Assembly: GCA_963727015.1 (NCBI GenBank)
Contig: CAVSEV010000005.1
Span: forward strand, 434,001-498,000
Origin: DATFVJ01 sp963727015
GTDB taxonomy: Bacteria > Actinomycetota > Actinomycetes > Streptosporangiales > Streptosporangiaceae
Length of the DNA: 64,000 bases
Direction of reading: 5' to 3'
Both the position numbers and the translations under genes were made by a program. The notes under the pieces are model-generated. The model saw nothing but the letters and a program-made list of their open reading frames with translations, was not told the DNA's origin and did not search any database. The stretch's first letter is position 1; the number at the start of each line of letters is the position of its first letter. Below, piece after piece: positions 7,935-15,820 of this stretch.

Positions 7935-9347
7935 ATGGGCGTTATGTCCGTGCTGGTAGATGGAGCGCAGCGGGCCGAGCCCGGGGCCGGTAGCCCAGGC
8001 AACGGCTTGCCGTCGCGACCGTTGATAGTCGTCGGCGCAGTCGCCGCGGGATGTGCCGCAGCGAGCGGCCTTGCCGCCCTGACCACGCTGGTGCTGATCG
8101 GCTGGATCGCGGCCCCGCACGCCGGCTTCGGCACTGGCCTTCCCGGTGTGTTCCGTACCGCCGCCCAGCTGTGGCTCGTCGGCCATCACGTCGGCTTCGC
8201 GCTCCGCGGCGGCGGGCGCATCGGCATGTTTCCGCTCGGCCTCGTCGTCTTGCCGGGCGCGCTGCTGTACCGCGCGGGGCGCTGGGTAGTGCGAACCGGA
8301 GATGTGGTCAGGCTGCGGCACGTGGGGTACGTGGCTGTCGCGCTGGCCGCGCCCTATGCGGTGCTCGCAGGGGCGCTCGCCTTGATCGGTCGCACGCCGC
8401 TCGCGACACCGTCGTTCTGGCAGGCAGTGGTGGCCGCGTTCCTGCTTGCGTTCGTGGCGGGCAGCATCGGCGGTGCCCGGGGGCTAGCGCCATGGCGGCG
8501 GCTGCTCGCGCTGCTGCCCGAGCGGCCGAGATCGCTGGTGACAGGCACCCTCGGCACGCTCGCGCTGCTCACTGCCGCCGGTGCCATGCTCGCGGGTGGT
8601 TCCCTCGCCGACCACGTCGGTACGTTCCGGTCGGCGACGAGCGAACTCGCGCCAGGAATTGTCGGCGGCGTGCTGCTGCTCCTGCTTGAGCTCGCGTTCA
8701 TCCCCAACGCGATCGTCTGGGCGGTCGCGTACCTGCTTGGACCCGGTTTCGCCTTCGGCTACGGCACAGTGGTGGCACCCACGGGGAACGCGCTCGGGGC
8801 GCTGCCGAGGTTCCCCATGCTGGCCGCGCTGCCAACCGGTCCAGGGGCCGGTCAGCCAGCCGGTGTGCCGGCCTGGGTGTCGTTCGGGGTCCTCGTCACG
8901 CCTTATCTGGCGGGCGCTTTCGGCGGGCTGCTGATCGTCCGGGTTGGTCCCACCCCCCGGGTGGAGGCCGCTCCGGCGTGGGGATTCGCGTGTGGCGCTG
9001 CCGCAGGCCTGGTCGCTGGCGTGCTCGCCGCATTTGCCGGCGGCCCGCTCGGCGGCGGCCGGCTGACCGCCATCGGGCCTTCCGGCTGGCAGGTGGGCCT
9101 GGTCACCGCGCTGGAGGTCGGCGTCGCCGCGGCTGTCTCCGCAGGGATCGCCAACTGGTTCGCCGCCGGCCGGGGCCCGATCGAGGACCTGGCGCCCGGT
9201 GTCGCAATACCCGGCGCCGCAGGACCAGGTGCTGCAGTGCCCGGGGCCGCTGCGCCCGGGGCGCCCCGGGGGATGGATGACCCGGGCGATGATGGCCACC
9301 GCATCTACCTCGACCCGTGGGCCGAAAGCGGCGGCTCCGGTACCTGA
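7935..9347 (+). CDS. Polytopic membrane protein, DUF6350/PerM-like
   Basis: About 470 residues, with many hydrophobic helices rich in Ala, Gly, Leu and Val. Its place between sucCD and purN-purH equals that of the M. tuberculosis membrane protein PerM (Rv0955), which supports cell division and persistence, and of the DUF6350 proteins in Streptomyces; this is recalled synteny, not a search. Recognisable stretches include HHVGFALRGGGRIGMFPLGL and GPGFAFGYGTVVAPTGNALG, which look like the conserved loops of the family. The C-terminus is a Pro/Ala/Gly-rich tail ending in an acidic soluble segment. I chose ATG 7935; GTG 7908 or ATG 7944 are alternatives. A divisome role is inferred from the orthologue. 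Confidence 0.75.
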   Translation: MGVMSVLVDGAQRAEPGAGSPGNGLPSRPLIVVGAVAAGCAAASGLAALTTLVLIGWIAAPHAGFGTGLPGVFRTAAQLWLVGHHVGFALRGGGRIGMFPLGLVVLPGALLYRAGRWVVRTGDVVRLRHVGYVAVALAAPYAVLAGALALIGRTPLATPSFWQAVVAAFLLAFVAGSIGGARGLAPWRRLLALLPERPRSLVTGTLGTLALLTAAGAMLAGGSLADHVGTFRSATSELAPGIVGGVLLLLLELAFIPNAIVWAVAYLLGPGFAFGYGTVVAPTGNALGALPRFPMLAALPTGPGAGQPAGVPAWVSFGVLVTPYLAGAFGGLLIVRVGPTPRVEAAPAWGFACGAAAGLVAGVLAAFAGGPLGGGRLTAIGPSGWQVGLVTALEVGVAAAVSAGIANWFAAGRGPIEDLAPGVAIPGAAGPGAAVPGAAAPGAPRGMDDPGDDGHRIYLDPWAESGGSGT

Positions 9348-9696
9348 CCGCCGCGGCCTGTCGCGGGGCCGCGGCTCGAACGCCGGCGGGGTTCGCCGAT
9401 TACCCAGAAATGATCCATCCGGCGGGTCGCGTGCGGACGCTCGGTAAGCCGTCGCACGCGCTCCCGGCGATCACCGCGATCGTGCTCATACCCTGGACCG
9501 CCGGCATCGCCAGACAACTTCCACACCTGGCCGTCGCGCACCACTGGAACACCGCCTGGCGGCTGGGCCGGCCGTTGCGCGGCGCGGCGCGGCGCTGCCG
9601 GCGCCGGGCCGGGGGCCCGATGGAGCGAGGGCCGGGTGCACCAGCGTGGGTGCGGGCTTATTGACCGCTACGGCTATATGAGTAGAGTTACCGTTC
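9348..9696. other. Gene-free spacer before the PadR operon
   Basis: These 349 bases contain no frame with coding character that I can support. The only functional signal seen is the promoter just before the PadR gene, annotated separately. Confidence 0.5.
9661..9688 (+). promoter_or_regulatory. Candidate promoter for the PadR operon
   Basis: TTGACC (9661-9666) and TAGAGT (9683-9688) are separated by 16 bases and fit the actinomycete housekeeping consensus (TTGACN / TAGNNT). Transcription would begin at about 9695-9696, right at the ATG at 9697, so the mRNA would be leaderless; no ribosome site is present. The surrounding ATATGAGTAGAG may also serve as the PadR operator. Confidence 0.55.
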
Positions 9697-10011
9697 ATGC
9701 AGCGTAACCGTCCCCCGTCGCCACAGACGATCAACGTCTTGCGGGCACTGGCCGCCGATCCGGCTCGGTGGCGCTACGGCTATGACCTGGCCACCGAGGT
9801 GCACCTTAAGTCGGGTTCGTTGTATCCGATCCTGGTCCGGCTCGCCGACCGTGGCCTGCTGGAAACCTCCTGGGAGCCGGGCCTGGGCAGCCGGCCGCCC
9901 CGGCATCTGTACCGGCTGACCCTGACCGGCCGGGAGTTTGCGGCGGCGTTGACCGCCGCCCGCGCCGGCCGGACGACCCTGAACCCGCACAACCGCTGGA
10001 GTGAGGCGTAA
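9697..10011 (+). CDS. PadR-family transcriptional regulator
   Basis: A 104-residue winged-helix protein. The helix-turn-helix begins TINVLRALAADP and the wing SGSLYPILVRLADRGLL matches the signature recognition helix of PadR repressors (YPxLxRLExxG). YRLTLTGREFAAAL follows as the last strand/helix. Such small PadR proteins lack a long dimerisation domain and usually control the membrane-protein gene that follows. Here the stop TAA overlaps the next ATG (TAATG at 10009-10013), showing tight coupling. Autoregulation is expected from the family. The signal it senses is not evident. Confidence 0.88.
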   Translation: MQRNRPPSPQTINVLRALAADPARWRYGYDLATEVHLKSGSLYPILVRLADRGLLETSWEPGLGSRPPRHLYRLTLTGREFAAALTAARAGRTTLNPHNRWSEA

Positions 10012-10943
10012 TGCTCGGTGGCCTGTTCTTCGTCCCTATGCTGGGCCTGCTGGGCATCATGATCGCCCTGTACCGGCGTAACCCGCGGAGGTTCCTGGAC
10101 GGACCCACCGAGGACGCGCCGCTGCGGCTGATGCGCTGGGCGGTCGGCCTGCTGTCCCCGCAACGCCACGAGTGGGGCCAGGCCATGCTCGGCGAATTGG
10201 ACCACCTCGACGGCCGCATCCGGCGGATGCGCTTCGCGCTGGGCTGCGTCGGTGCCGCACTCGTGCTCCCACCCTGGGGACGGGCCGCCGCCGGAGTCTC
10301 GGCGGTGATCGTGCTTGCGGCCGGTGCCGTCGGTCTGTACGGCGGAATGGCGGTCCGCTACCGGCTCGGCGGCGGTGACTGGATCGCGGCAGCGATTTTG
10401 ACCGTCTTCGTGGTCGGTGTCCTGCTCGGCGCCAGCGCCCTGGTACGCCGGCCCGGTGTCGCGATTCCCGGCCTGCTCGGCGGCCTGATCATCACCGTGA
10501 CCTGGCTGACCCTGTCCGGGTTCACGTTCCTCGACCAGATCTTGCCGAATATCGTGCCCTGGCACCGGCTGGTAGAGGTGATCGTGGTGCCGTTCGTCGT
10601 GGGCGCCGCCGGCACCCTGTGGGGGCGTGACCCGGTCGCCGGGCGACGTATCGCCCGGCTCGCGGCCATAAGCGCCGGCCTCGGCCTGTTCGTGTACAAG
10701 TCGATCGCGGTCGCCGCGATCGGAGGCGGCGGACCGTTCGACCAGGACGGCGGCGGGACCCTCCGGGGTACCATCAGCGACCGGCTCGGCAACAACCTGG
10801 TCCTGCTGGCCTTCACCACCCTGGTCGTCGCCACCATTGGATGGGGCGGCGCCGCCGCGGCCGGCCGCCTGCTCCGCCGCACACCCACACCGGCAGTTCC
10901 CGGCCCGATCAACCCGAACCCCGAAACCCAGCAGGAGGCGTAG
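10011..10943 (+). CDS. Membrane protein cotranscribed with PadR regulator
   Basis: 310 residues with about seven to eight hydrophobic helices. The first helix (MLGGLFFVPMLGLLGIMIAL) is followed by a cytoplasmic segment, RWAVGLLSPQRHEWGQAMLG, that resembles the amphipathic HAAS-like or sensor segment often found in PadR-linked membrane proteins; this likeness is weak. The remaining helices are packed with short polar loops, and GGGGPFDQDGGGTL lies between two of them. No catalytic motif is visible. It starts on the overlapping TAATG with the PadR gene. Its function is unknown; a PadR-controlled envelope stress or drug-response protein is a reasonable guess. Confidence 0.7.
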   Translation: MLGGLFFVPMLGLLGIMIALYRRNPRRFLDGPTEDAPLRLMRWAVGLLSPQRHEWGQAMLGELDHLDGRIRRMRFALGCVGAALVLPPWGRAAAGVSAVIVLAAGAVGLYGGMAVRYRLGGGDWIAAAILTVFVVGVLLGASALVRRPGVAIPGLLGGLIITVTWLTLSGFTFLDQILPNIVPWHRLVEVIVVPFVVGAAGTLWGRDPVAGRRIARLAAISAGLGLFVYKSIAVAAIGGGGPFDQDGGGTLRGTISDRLGNNLVLLAFTTLVVATIGWGGAAAAGRLLRRTPTPAVPGPINPNPETQQEA

Positions 10944-10948
10944 CCCCG

Positions 10949-11083
10949 ATGACCACACCGGACCAGCCGGGCCGGACGGTTCCCGTACGACGTGGCCGCA
11001 GAACCGTGCGCATCGTGCTGCTGTGCCTCGTCGTGGCAGCGATACTGTTCCTCGCCGTCACCAGCTGGCTTAGCGGGCGCTGA
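10949..11083 (+). CDS. 44-residue single-pass membrane small protein
   Basis: ATG at 10949 lies 5 bases after the stop of the preceding membrane-protein gene, and GCAGGAGG ten or so bases upstream is a strong ribosome site. The protein begins MTTPDQPGRTVPVRRGRR, a positively charged cytoplasmic stretch, then has one helix (IVLLCLVVAAILFLAVTSWL) and ends SGR. The charge distribution predicts N-in topology. Third-position GC is high, as in real genes here. It is the third member of the PadR operon and could be a small partner subunit. No known family is recognised. Confidence 0.7.
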   Translation: MTTPDQPGRTVPVRRGRRTVRIVLLCLVVAAILFLAVTSWLSGR

Positions 11084-11337
11084 AAATGGCCCCGGCTGGC
11101 GTTAGGTGATCGACGAGGCACAGCAAGGGCAGCGGGGGACCGCCGCCGTCCGGCAACGGAAGCACGCCAATCACAACGTGCCCGAGCTGCGGCACCGTGT
11201 CCAGCCGTTCCCGCACCTCGCGCAACCCGTCGCGGAATGCGGAACGGGAAGCAGGATGAACATCGCCTACACGGCACTCAGGCCGCATGCGGCAAGGCGG
11301 CCCGCGATGATCGGCACTGCCTTGCATATCTCGGCAT
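11084..11337. other. Region of unclear coding status next to the recombinase relic
   Basis: On the minus strand an open frame of 85 codons (11327 to 11070) contains SAFRDGLREVRERLDTVPQL and LPLLCLVDHLTPAGAIF, which look protein-like. It overlaps the end of the 44-residue gene in the opposite direction, and I recognise no family. It may be debris of the same lost mobile element as the recombinase relic, or chance. I do not call it a gene. Confidence 0.35.
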
Positions 11338-11706
11338 CTCGATCAGCCAGTCGGAGATGCGCTGGCCGAAGTGCCCGCGATGGCGTCCTTTACCATGCGG
11401 CGGAGGATGGGGGCGTAGACAGGATCAGGCTGAAGGACAGAGCCGTTCCCTGTCTCGCTGGGCGTGCGGCGGAAACCGAACGGGGTCCACCCTCCCGCAT
11501 ACCGACTGAGCGTGCGCAGAGCAGCCCGGCGGTCAGTCCCCGATGTCGGGCCGCTCCCAGGGCGCTACTTTGTACGCTGAAACGTCCAGGTCAACTGCCT
11601 GGTCAACGACATCGTGGCCCTGCGACTTAGCCCAGCGGCGCGCTGCCGCTAGCTGACGTTCAGGCGAAGTGCTCTCATCCGTTCAACGGCTGAGCCGCAC
11701 GCCTGC
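11338..11706 (-). pseudogene. Serine recombinase/integrase relic
   Basis: Read on the minus strand, one frame gives AGVRLSR, a stop, then TDESTSPERQLAAARRWAKS followed by QGHDVVDQAVDLDVSA. This is the N-terminal resolvase-like domain typical of large serine integrases of actinomycete phages and integrative plasmids (RLSR..TDxTTSPERQ, then DLDVS). After PDIGD and a stop comes GGWTPFGFRR and, further on, DPVYAPILRRMVKDAIAG, which is the start of the recombinase domain; a one-base shift then leads to HFGQRISDWLIE. The middle of the catalytic domain and the whole C-terminal half are missing. At least two stops, one frameshift and deletions make it non-functional. Confidence 0.75.
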
Positions 11707-11723
11707 CAGGACACGAGCCACGG

Positions 11724-11729
11724 AAGGAG
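11724..11729 (+). promoter_or_regulatory. Strong ribosome site of purN, pointing to a GTC codon
   Basis: AAGGAG at 11724-11729 is the best Shine-Dalgarno in the area. A 6-base spacer places the start at 11736-11738, which reads GTC and is in frame with purN (GTC AGT ACC TCA CGA TTG). GTC is not a normal start codon. The first usual start in frame is TTG 11751, 21 bases away from the ribosome site. Confidence 0.6.
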
Positions 11730-11750
11730 TTAACAGTCAGTACCTCACGA

Positions 11751-12347
11751 TTGGTCGTGCTCATATCCGGTGCCGGGACCAATCTTCAGGCGCTCATCGA
11801 CGCGTCCGCGGACACTTCTTATGGTGCGCGAGTGGTTGCTGTGGGCGCCGACCGGCCAGGCATCGAGGGTCTGGCCCGGGCGGAACGGGCCGGCCTCCCC
11901 GCGTTCGTGCACCGCGTCAGCGACTATCCGGAGCGTGGCGCATGGGATCGCGCCCTCACGGATGCCTGTGCCGTGTTCGAGCCCGACCTCGTCGTGTCCG
12001 CCGGATTCATGAAACTGGTCGGCGATCCTTTCCTCGACCGGTTTGGCGGCCGGTTCGTCAACACGCATCCGTCGCTGCTGCCCGCCTTTCCCGGCATGCA
12101 CGCGCCGCGGGAGGCGCTGGCGTACGGCGTCAAGGTCACCGGGTGCACGGTATTCCTGGTGGACTCGGGCATCGACGCGGGGCCCGTCGTGGCGCAGGCC
12201 GCGGTGCCTGTTTTCGACTCAGATGACGACGACAGGCTGCACGAGCGGATCAAGACCGTCGAGCGAGGCCTGCTGGTGGATACGGTTGGTCGCATGGCGC
12301 GCGACGGATGGTCGGTGCAGGGCAGGAAGGTGAGGATCGGCCGTTGA
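11751..12347 (+). CDS. purN: Phosphoribosylglycinamide formyltransferase (GART)
   Basis: Third step of purine synthesis: 10-formyl-THF formylates GAR. About 198 residues with the N-terminal phosphate-binding LISGAGTNLQAL, the catalytic Asn-His in NTHPSLLPAFPG and the catalytic Asp in VDSGIDAGPVVAQ, all present. TTG 11751 is the first standard start, but the ribosome site fits a start at 11736, where the codon is GTC; the natural N-terminus may therefore be five residues longer. The stop overlaps the TTG start of purH (TTGA), so the pair is coupled. A decayed recombinase lies immediately upstream on the other strand and may have brought the altered leader. Confidence 0.93.
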   Translation: MVVLISGAGTNLQALIDASADTSYGARVVAVGADRPGIEGLARAERAGLPAFVHRVSDYPERGAWDRALTDACAVFEPDLVVSAGFMKLVGDPFLDRFGGRFVNTHPSLLPAFPGMHAPREALAYGVKVTGCTVFLVDSGIDAGPVVAQAAVPVFDSDDDDRLHERIKTVERGLLVDTVGRMARDGWSVQGRKVRIGR

Positions 12348-13906
12348 CCAAGGTAGCGATCAAGCGGGCGTTGATCAGCGTCTACGACAAGACGGGGCTT
12401 GACGAACTGGCCCGTGGTTTGCATGAGGCCGGCGTCGAGATCGTCTCCACCGGGACGACCGCGGCACGAATTGCCGCGGCGGGCGTACCCGTGACGACGG
12501 TGGAGAATCTCACCGGCTTCCCCGAGTGCCTGGACGGCCGGGTGAAGACGCTGCATCCGCGCGTGCACGGCGGCTTGCTCGCCGACCTGGGTAATCCCGG
12601 CCACGTTGCCCAGATCGAGGAACTCGGCATCGCCCCGTTTGGGTTGCTCGTGTCGAACCTGTACCCATTCGAGGCCGCCGTGGCGTCCGGTGCGGCACCG
12701 CCGGAATGCGTCGAGCAGATCGATATCGGCGGGCCCGCGATGGTACGCGCGGCAGCCAAGAACCACGCCAGCGTGGCGGTGGTTACCGAACCTGCGGCTT
12801 ACCCGGACCTGCTGGCCGCGGTGCGGGCGGGCGGATTCACGCTCGAGGCGCGCCGCCTCCTCGCCGCGAGCGCGTTCGCGCACACGGCCGCGTACGACAC
12901 GGCGGTCTCGGCCTGGTTCGCGAGTGTTTATGCCCCAGACCAGACGGCGCGCGAGACGGGCTGGCCCACGGTGGTCGGCGCGCAGTGGCGCCGGCAGGAT
13001 GTGCTGCGCTACGGCGAGAACCCACATCAGCGAGCAGCGCTGTATGTGTCAGCGGACGGGTCCGGCATCGCCCACGCCGCTCAGTTGCACGGCAAGCAGA
13101 TGTCGTACAACAACTACGTCGACGCGGACGCCGCATGGCGGGCGGCATGGGATTTCGCGCCGCCGTGCGTGGCGATCATCAAGCACACGAATCCGTGCGG
13201 CATCGCGATCGGGGCCGACGTCGCGGATGCCCACCGTAAGGCGTATGCGTGCGATCCTGAGTCCGCGTTCGGCGGGATCATCGCGGCCAACCGGCCGGTT
13301 ACCGAGGCACTCGCCAGCCAGATCGCCGAGGTGCTGACCGAGGTGGTAATAGCACCCGCCTTCGACGCCGCGGCAATCGACGTGCTCACCGCAAGGAAGA
13401 ACGTGCGACTGCTGCGCTGCTCGCCGCCGGACGGTGGGCCGGGCCTCGGCTGGCGGCCCGTCACCGGCGGGATGCTGCTGCAGTCCGCGGACAGGATCGA
13501 CACACCAGGTGACGATGCTGCGACCTGGGAACTGCGATCCGGGCAGCCGGTCAGCGCCGCCACGCTGGCCGATCTCGGCTTCGCATGGCGCGCATGCCGC
13601 GCGGTGAAGTCCAATGCCATCGTGCTCGCTACTGGCGGCGCCACCGTCGGAGTCGGCATGGGCCAGGTGAACCGCGTGGATTCGGCCAGGCTGGCGGTGG
13701 CACGGGCAGGTGAGCGCGCGCGCAGCGCGGTCGCGGCGAGCGACGCATTCTTCCCGTTTCCTGACGGCCTGCAGGTGCTCATCGATGCGGGGGTACGTGC
13801 CGTAGTGGAGCCGGGCGGGTCGATTCGTGACGACAAGGTCGTGGCCTGCGCCGACGCCGCCGGTATCAGCTTGTATTTCACCGGAACGCGCCACTTCTTC
13901 CACTGA
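12344..13906 (+). CDS. purH: Bifunctional AICAR transformylase/IMP cyclohydrolase
   Basis: Catalyses the last two steps to IMP. The N-terminal MGS-like cyclohydrolase domain starts KRALISVYDKTGLDELARGL and includes LTGFPECLDGRVKTLHPRVH; the transformylase domain has the catalytic KHTNPCGIAIG and the terminal IDAGVRAVVEPGGSIRD and FTGTRHFFH signatures. I chose TTG 12344, which overlaps the purN stop and gives 520 residues starting MTKVAIKRAL; an upstream start at 12308 would lie inside purN. GGAAGGTGAGG before it serves as ribosome site. Full length and intact. Confidence 0.96.
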   Translation: MTKVAIKRALISVYDKTGLDELARGLHEAGVEIVSTGTTAARIAAAGVPVTTVENLTGFPECLDGRVKTLHPRVHGGLLADLGNPGHVAQIEELGIAPFGLLVSNLYPFEAAVASGAAPPECVEQIDIGGPAMVRAAAKNHASVAVVTEPAAYPDLLAAVRAGGFTLEARRLLAASAFAHTAAYDTAVSAWFASVYAPDQTARETGWPTVVGAQWRRQDVLRYGENPHQRAALYVSADGSGIAHAAQLHGKQMSYNNYVDADAAWRAAWDFAPPCVAIIKHTNPCGIAIGADVADAHRKAYACDPESAFGGIIAANRPVTEALASQIAEVLTEVVIAPAFDAAAIDVLTARKNVRLLRCSPPDGGPGLGWRPVTGGMLLQSADRIDTPGDDAATWELRSGQPVSAATLADLGFAWRACRAVKSNAIVLATGGATVGVGMGQVNRVDSARLAVARAGERARSAVAASDAFFPFPDGLQVLIDAGVRAVVEPGGSIRDDKVVACADAAGISLYFTGTRHFFH

Positions 13907-14058
13907 CCGGTCGCTGCGGTGGCCTCGCTGGCGTTCGGCGCAGGGGCGGCCCCCGATGTCACCCAGCGATGACCCAGTGGTGGGTCCCCGCGCACCGCCT
14001 GCCGCGCACCGCCTGCCGCGCACCGCCCGTCGCGGCCAGGCTGTGCCCGGGGACTCCT

Positions 14059-14148
14059 CGTCTGGCCCAGTTTCCCCGTCTGGCCCAGTTTCCCCGTCTG
14101 GCCCAGTTTCCCCGTCTGGCCCAGTTTCCCCGTCTGGCCCAGTGCTCC
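14059..14148. repeat. 18-bp tandem repeat after purH, 5 copies
   Basis: Five copies of CGTCTGGCCCAGTTTCCC, the last one diverged, lie between the convergent purH and FHA-protein genes. They are noncoding as far as I can tell, although the unit keeps a frame open on both strands. Confidence 0.9.
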
Positions 14149-14166
14149 TCGTCTGGTGCTGCCTCC

Positions 14167-15318
14167 TCAGCTGGCGCGGCGACCCGGGGTGTTGCTGGCT
14201 TTCTGCGGACCGGCATTACCGCCACTTCGAAGCGCCGGACCTTTGCCACCGCGTGTTCCGGCGGCACCGCGTGTCCCGGCGGCACCGCGTGTTCCGGCGG
14301 CACTGCGTGTTCCGGCGGCACTGCGTGTTCCGGCAGCACCCTGCGTCGGACCTGCCTCACTGTGTGTTCCGGCACCACCCTGCGCTCCTGCACCAGCGTG
14401 TGTTCCGGCACCACCCTCCGCTCCTGCACCACCCTGCGGTCCTGCACCACCCTGCGGTCCTGCACCACCCTGCGGTCCTGCACCACCCTGCGGTCCTGCA
14501 CCACCCTGCGGTCCTGCACCACCCTGCGCTCCTGCACCTCGCGGGGTGGCAATCGCCTGGGGTCCCGTTCCCTGTGTCCCGCCGCCGGGCGGTCCCGTGC
14601 CTGGCGGTCCACCGGGCCCAGACCCACCGGGACCCGGCGGGCCGGTGCCGCTGGGTGGTGCCCCGGTGCCTGGCCTGGCTGGTTCGGCCTTGCCACCACG
14701 GTCCGCCGGGGGCATCGGCCGGACCAGGCCGAGCGCAACGACCTCGTTGGCGAGCCGGGTGCGCCGGTTAGGGCCTTCCGGAATCCGGAACTTCTGGTAG
14801 AGGCGAAGCAGATGCTGCTTCACTGCGGCCTCGGTCACGACCAGGTCGGCCGCGATCTCCCTGGCGGTGGCAGGCGCGACGAATGCCTCGTCCGACAGAG
14901 CCGGGCGGCACAGCGAAGTGAGGACGTCAATTTCGCGGCGCGTCAGTTCGGGCGCGGCGGACCTGCGAAGCTCCACTTCGGGAGCGATCTCTTCGTGGGG
15001 GATACCGCCCACCCGGCAGCGAGCGGCGCCAAAGCTTACGACATCACCATCCTCGAGAACGCGGCGGGCGACTGGCCTGCCGTTCACCCGCGTCCCGTTC
15101 CGGGATAATCCAAGATCGACCACGTATGTGTACGGTCCGCGCCGGATTATCTCTGCGTGCAGTTGCGAGACAGTCGGGTCCCCGAGCCGGACGTCCACCG
15201 CGCTGCCCCGTCCCACCGTTGTGACCTCGGACCGCAACGCAAAAACCTCGCTGCTGTCCTCGACCCTTATGAATGGCCCCTCCAAGACAGACCCTCCCCG
15301 CACTATCGGAGCCGTCAC
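14167..15318 (-). CDS. FHA-domain protein with HTH domain and long Gly-rich repeat tail
   Basis: 383 residues. An FHA domain at about 25-105 (TVGRGSAVDVRLGD, PTVSQLHAEI, SRNGTRVNGRP) binds phosphothreonine; the Arg, Ser and Asn-Gly residues of the phosphopeptide site are present. A LuxR-like helix-turn-helix follows at about 125-200 (ELTRREIDVLTSLCRP, ATAREIAADLVVTEAAVKQH). The remaining 180 residues are Gly/Ala/Pro repeats such as QGGAGP and GTRSAA, which match 18-bp DNA repeats at about 14255-14540. FHA-HTH proteins in actinomycetes are targets of Ser/Thr kinases and act as phospho-dependent regulators; that role is inferred. The tail length is probably variable between strains. Confidence 0.8.
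   Translation of the reverse strand: MTAPIVRGGSVLEGPFIRVEDSSEVFALRSEVTTVGRGSAVDVRLGDPTVSQLHAEIIRRGPYTYVVDLGLSRNGTRVNGRPVARRVLEDGDVVSFGAARCRVGGIPHEEIAPEVELRRSAAPELTRREIDVLTSLCRPALSDEAFVAPATAREIAADLVVTEAAVKQHLLRLYQKFRIPEGPNRRTRLANEVVALGLVRPMPPADRGGKAEPARPGTGAPPSGTGPPGPGGSGPGGPPGTGPPGGGTQGTGPQAIATPRGAGAQGGAGPQGGAGPQGGAGPQGGAGPQGGAGPQGGAGAEGGAGTHAGAGAQGGAGTHSEAGPTQGAAGTRSAAGTRSAAGTRGAAGTRGAAGTRGGKGPALRSGGNAGPQKASNTPGRRAS
14255..14540. repeat. Two blocks of 18-bp repeats coding the FHA-protein tail
   Basis: One block at about 14255-14340 repeats GGCGGCACCGCGTGTTCC (coding GTRSAA/GTRGAA on the minus strand). A second at about 14420-14535 repeats CCACCCTGCGGTCCTGCA about six times (coding QGGAGP). 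Confidence 0.8.
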
Positions 15319-15820
15319 TCATGCCTAACGTGGCAGTTACCCTCCGGAGGGCCCCTCGTACCGCATTCCTACTGAGGTATTACGCGGAGCGCTCAGCCGG
15401 GCGAATACATCGGACCACATCGGACTGGTGGTCTGTGAGGGAAATCGGCTTTGGCGCGACGACGCCCAGGTGAGCACCTCGCAGCCCTTGTCGTGGTCGC
15501 GCGAAGGACCAGCTACGCGGTCCTCGAGGACAAGCAAATACCTAGCGATGAACAAACCCACCCACTCGCCCCCGCCCGCTCGCCCGGCCTGCGTTGGCCT
15601 GGCCCCGGCCCGGGCGTTGGCCCCGGGCCCGGGCGTTTGGCCCCGGCCCGGGCGTTGGCTCCGGCCCGGGCGTTGGCTCCGGCCCGCGCGTTTGGCCCCG
15701 GCTCGCGCGTTGGCCCGGCTCGGGCGTTAGCTACCGCGCTGAACTGGCCGCATGCCGCACTCCCCGAACTGGTGACAGGAAACCTGCGGAATCGCGGGCA
15801 GCCGTACGCCGATGGCATGG
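15319..15820. other. Gene-free spacer with GC-rich repeats
   Basis: 502 bases between the FHA gene's start and the citrate synthase relic. At 15595-15730 a series of GGCCCGGGCGTTGG-type units (about 14-18 bases) repeats seven or eight times. The first 150 bases should hold the FHA-gene promoter. No gene is supported. Confidence 0.6.

Noticed and set aside
11106..11630. Open frame of 174 codons on the plus strand
   Set aside because: It is antisense to the recombinase relic and the adjoining region, with no recognisable domain.
13400..13906. Toxin-antitoxin or defence genes
   Set aside because: I looked through all spacers for two-gene toxin-antitoxin or defence modules and found only the orphan XRE gene; nothing here supports a defence system.
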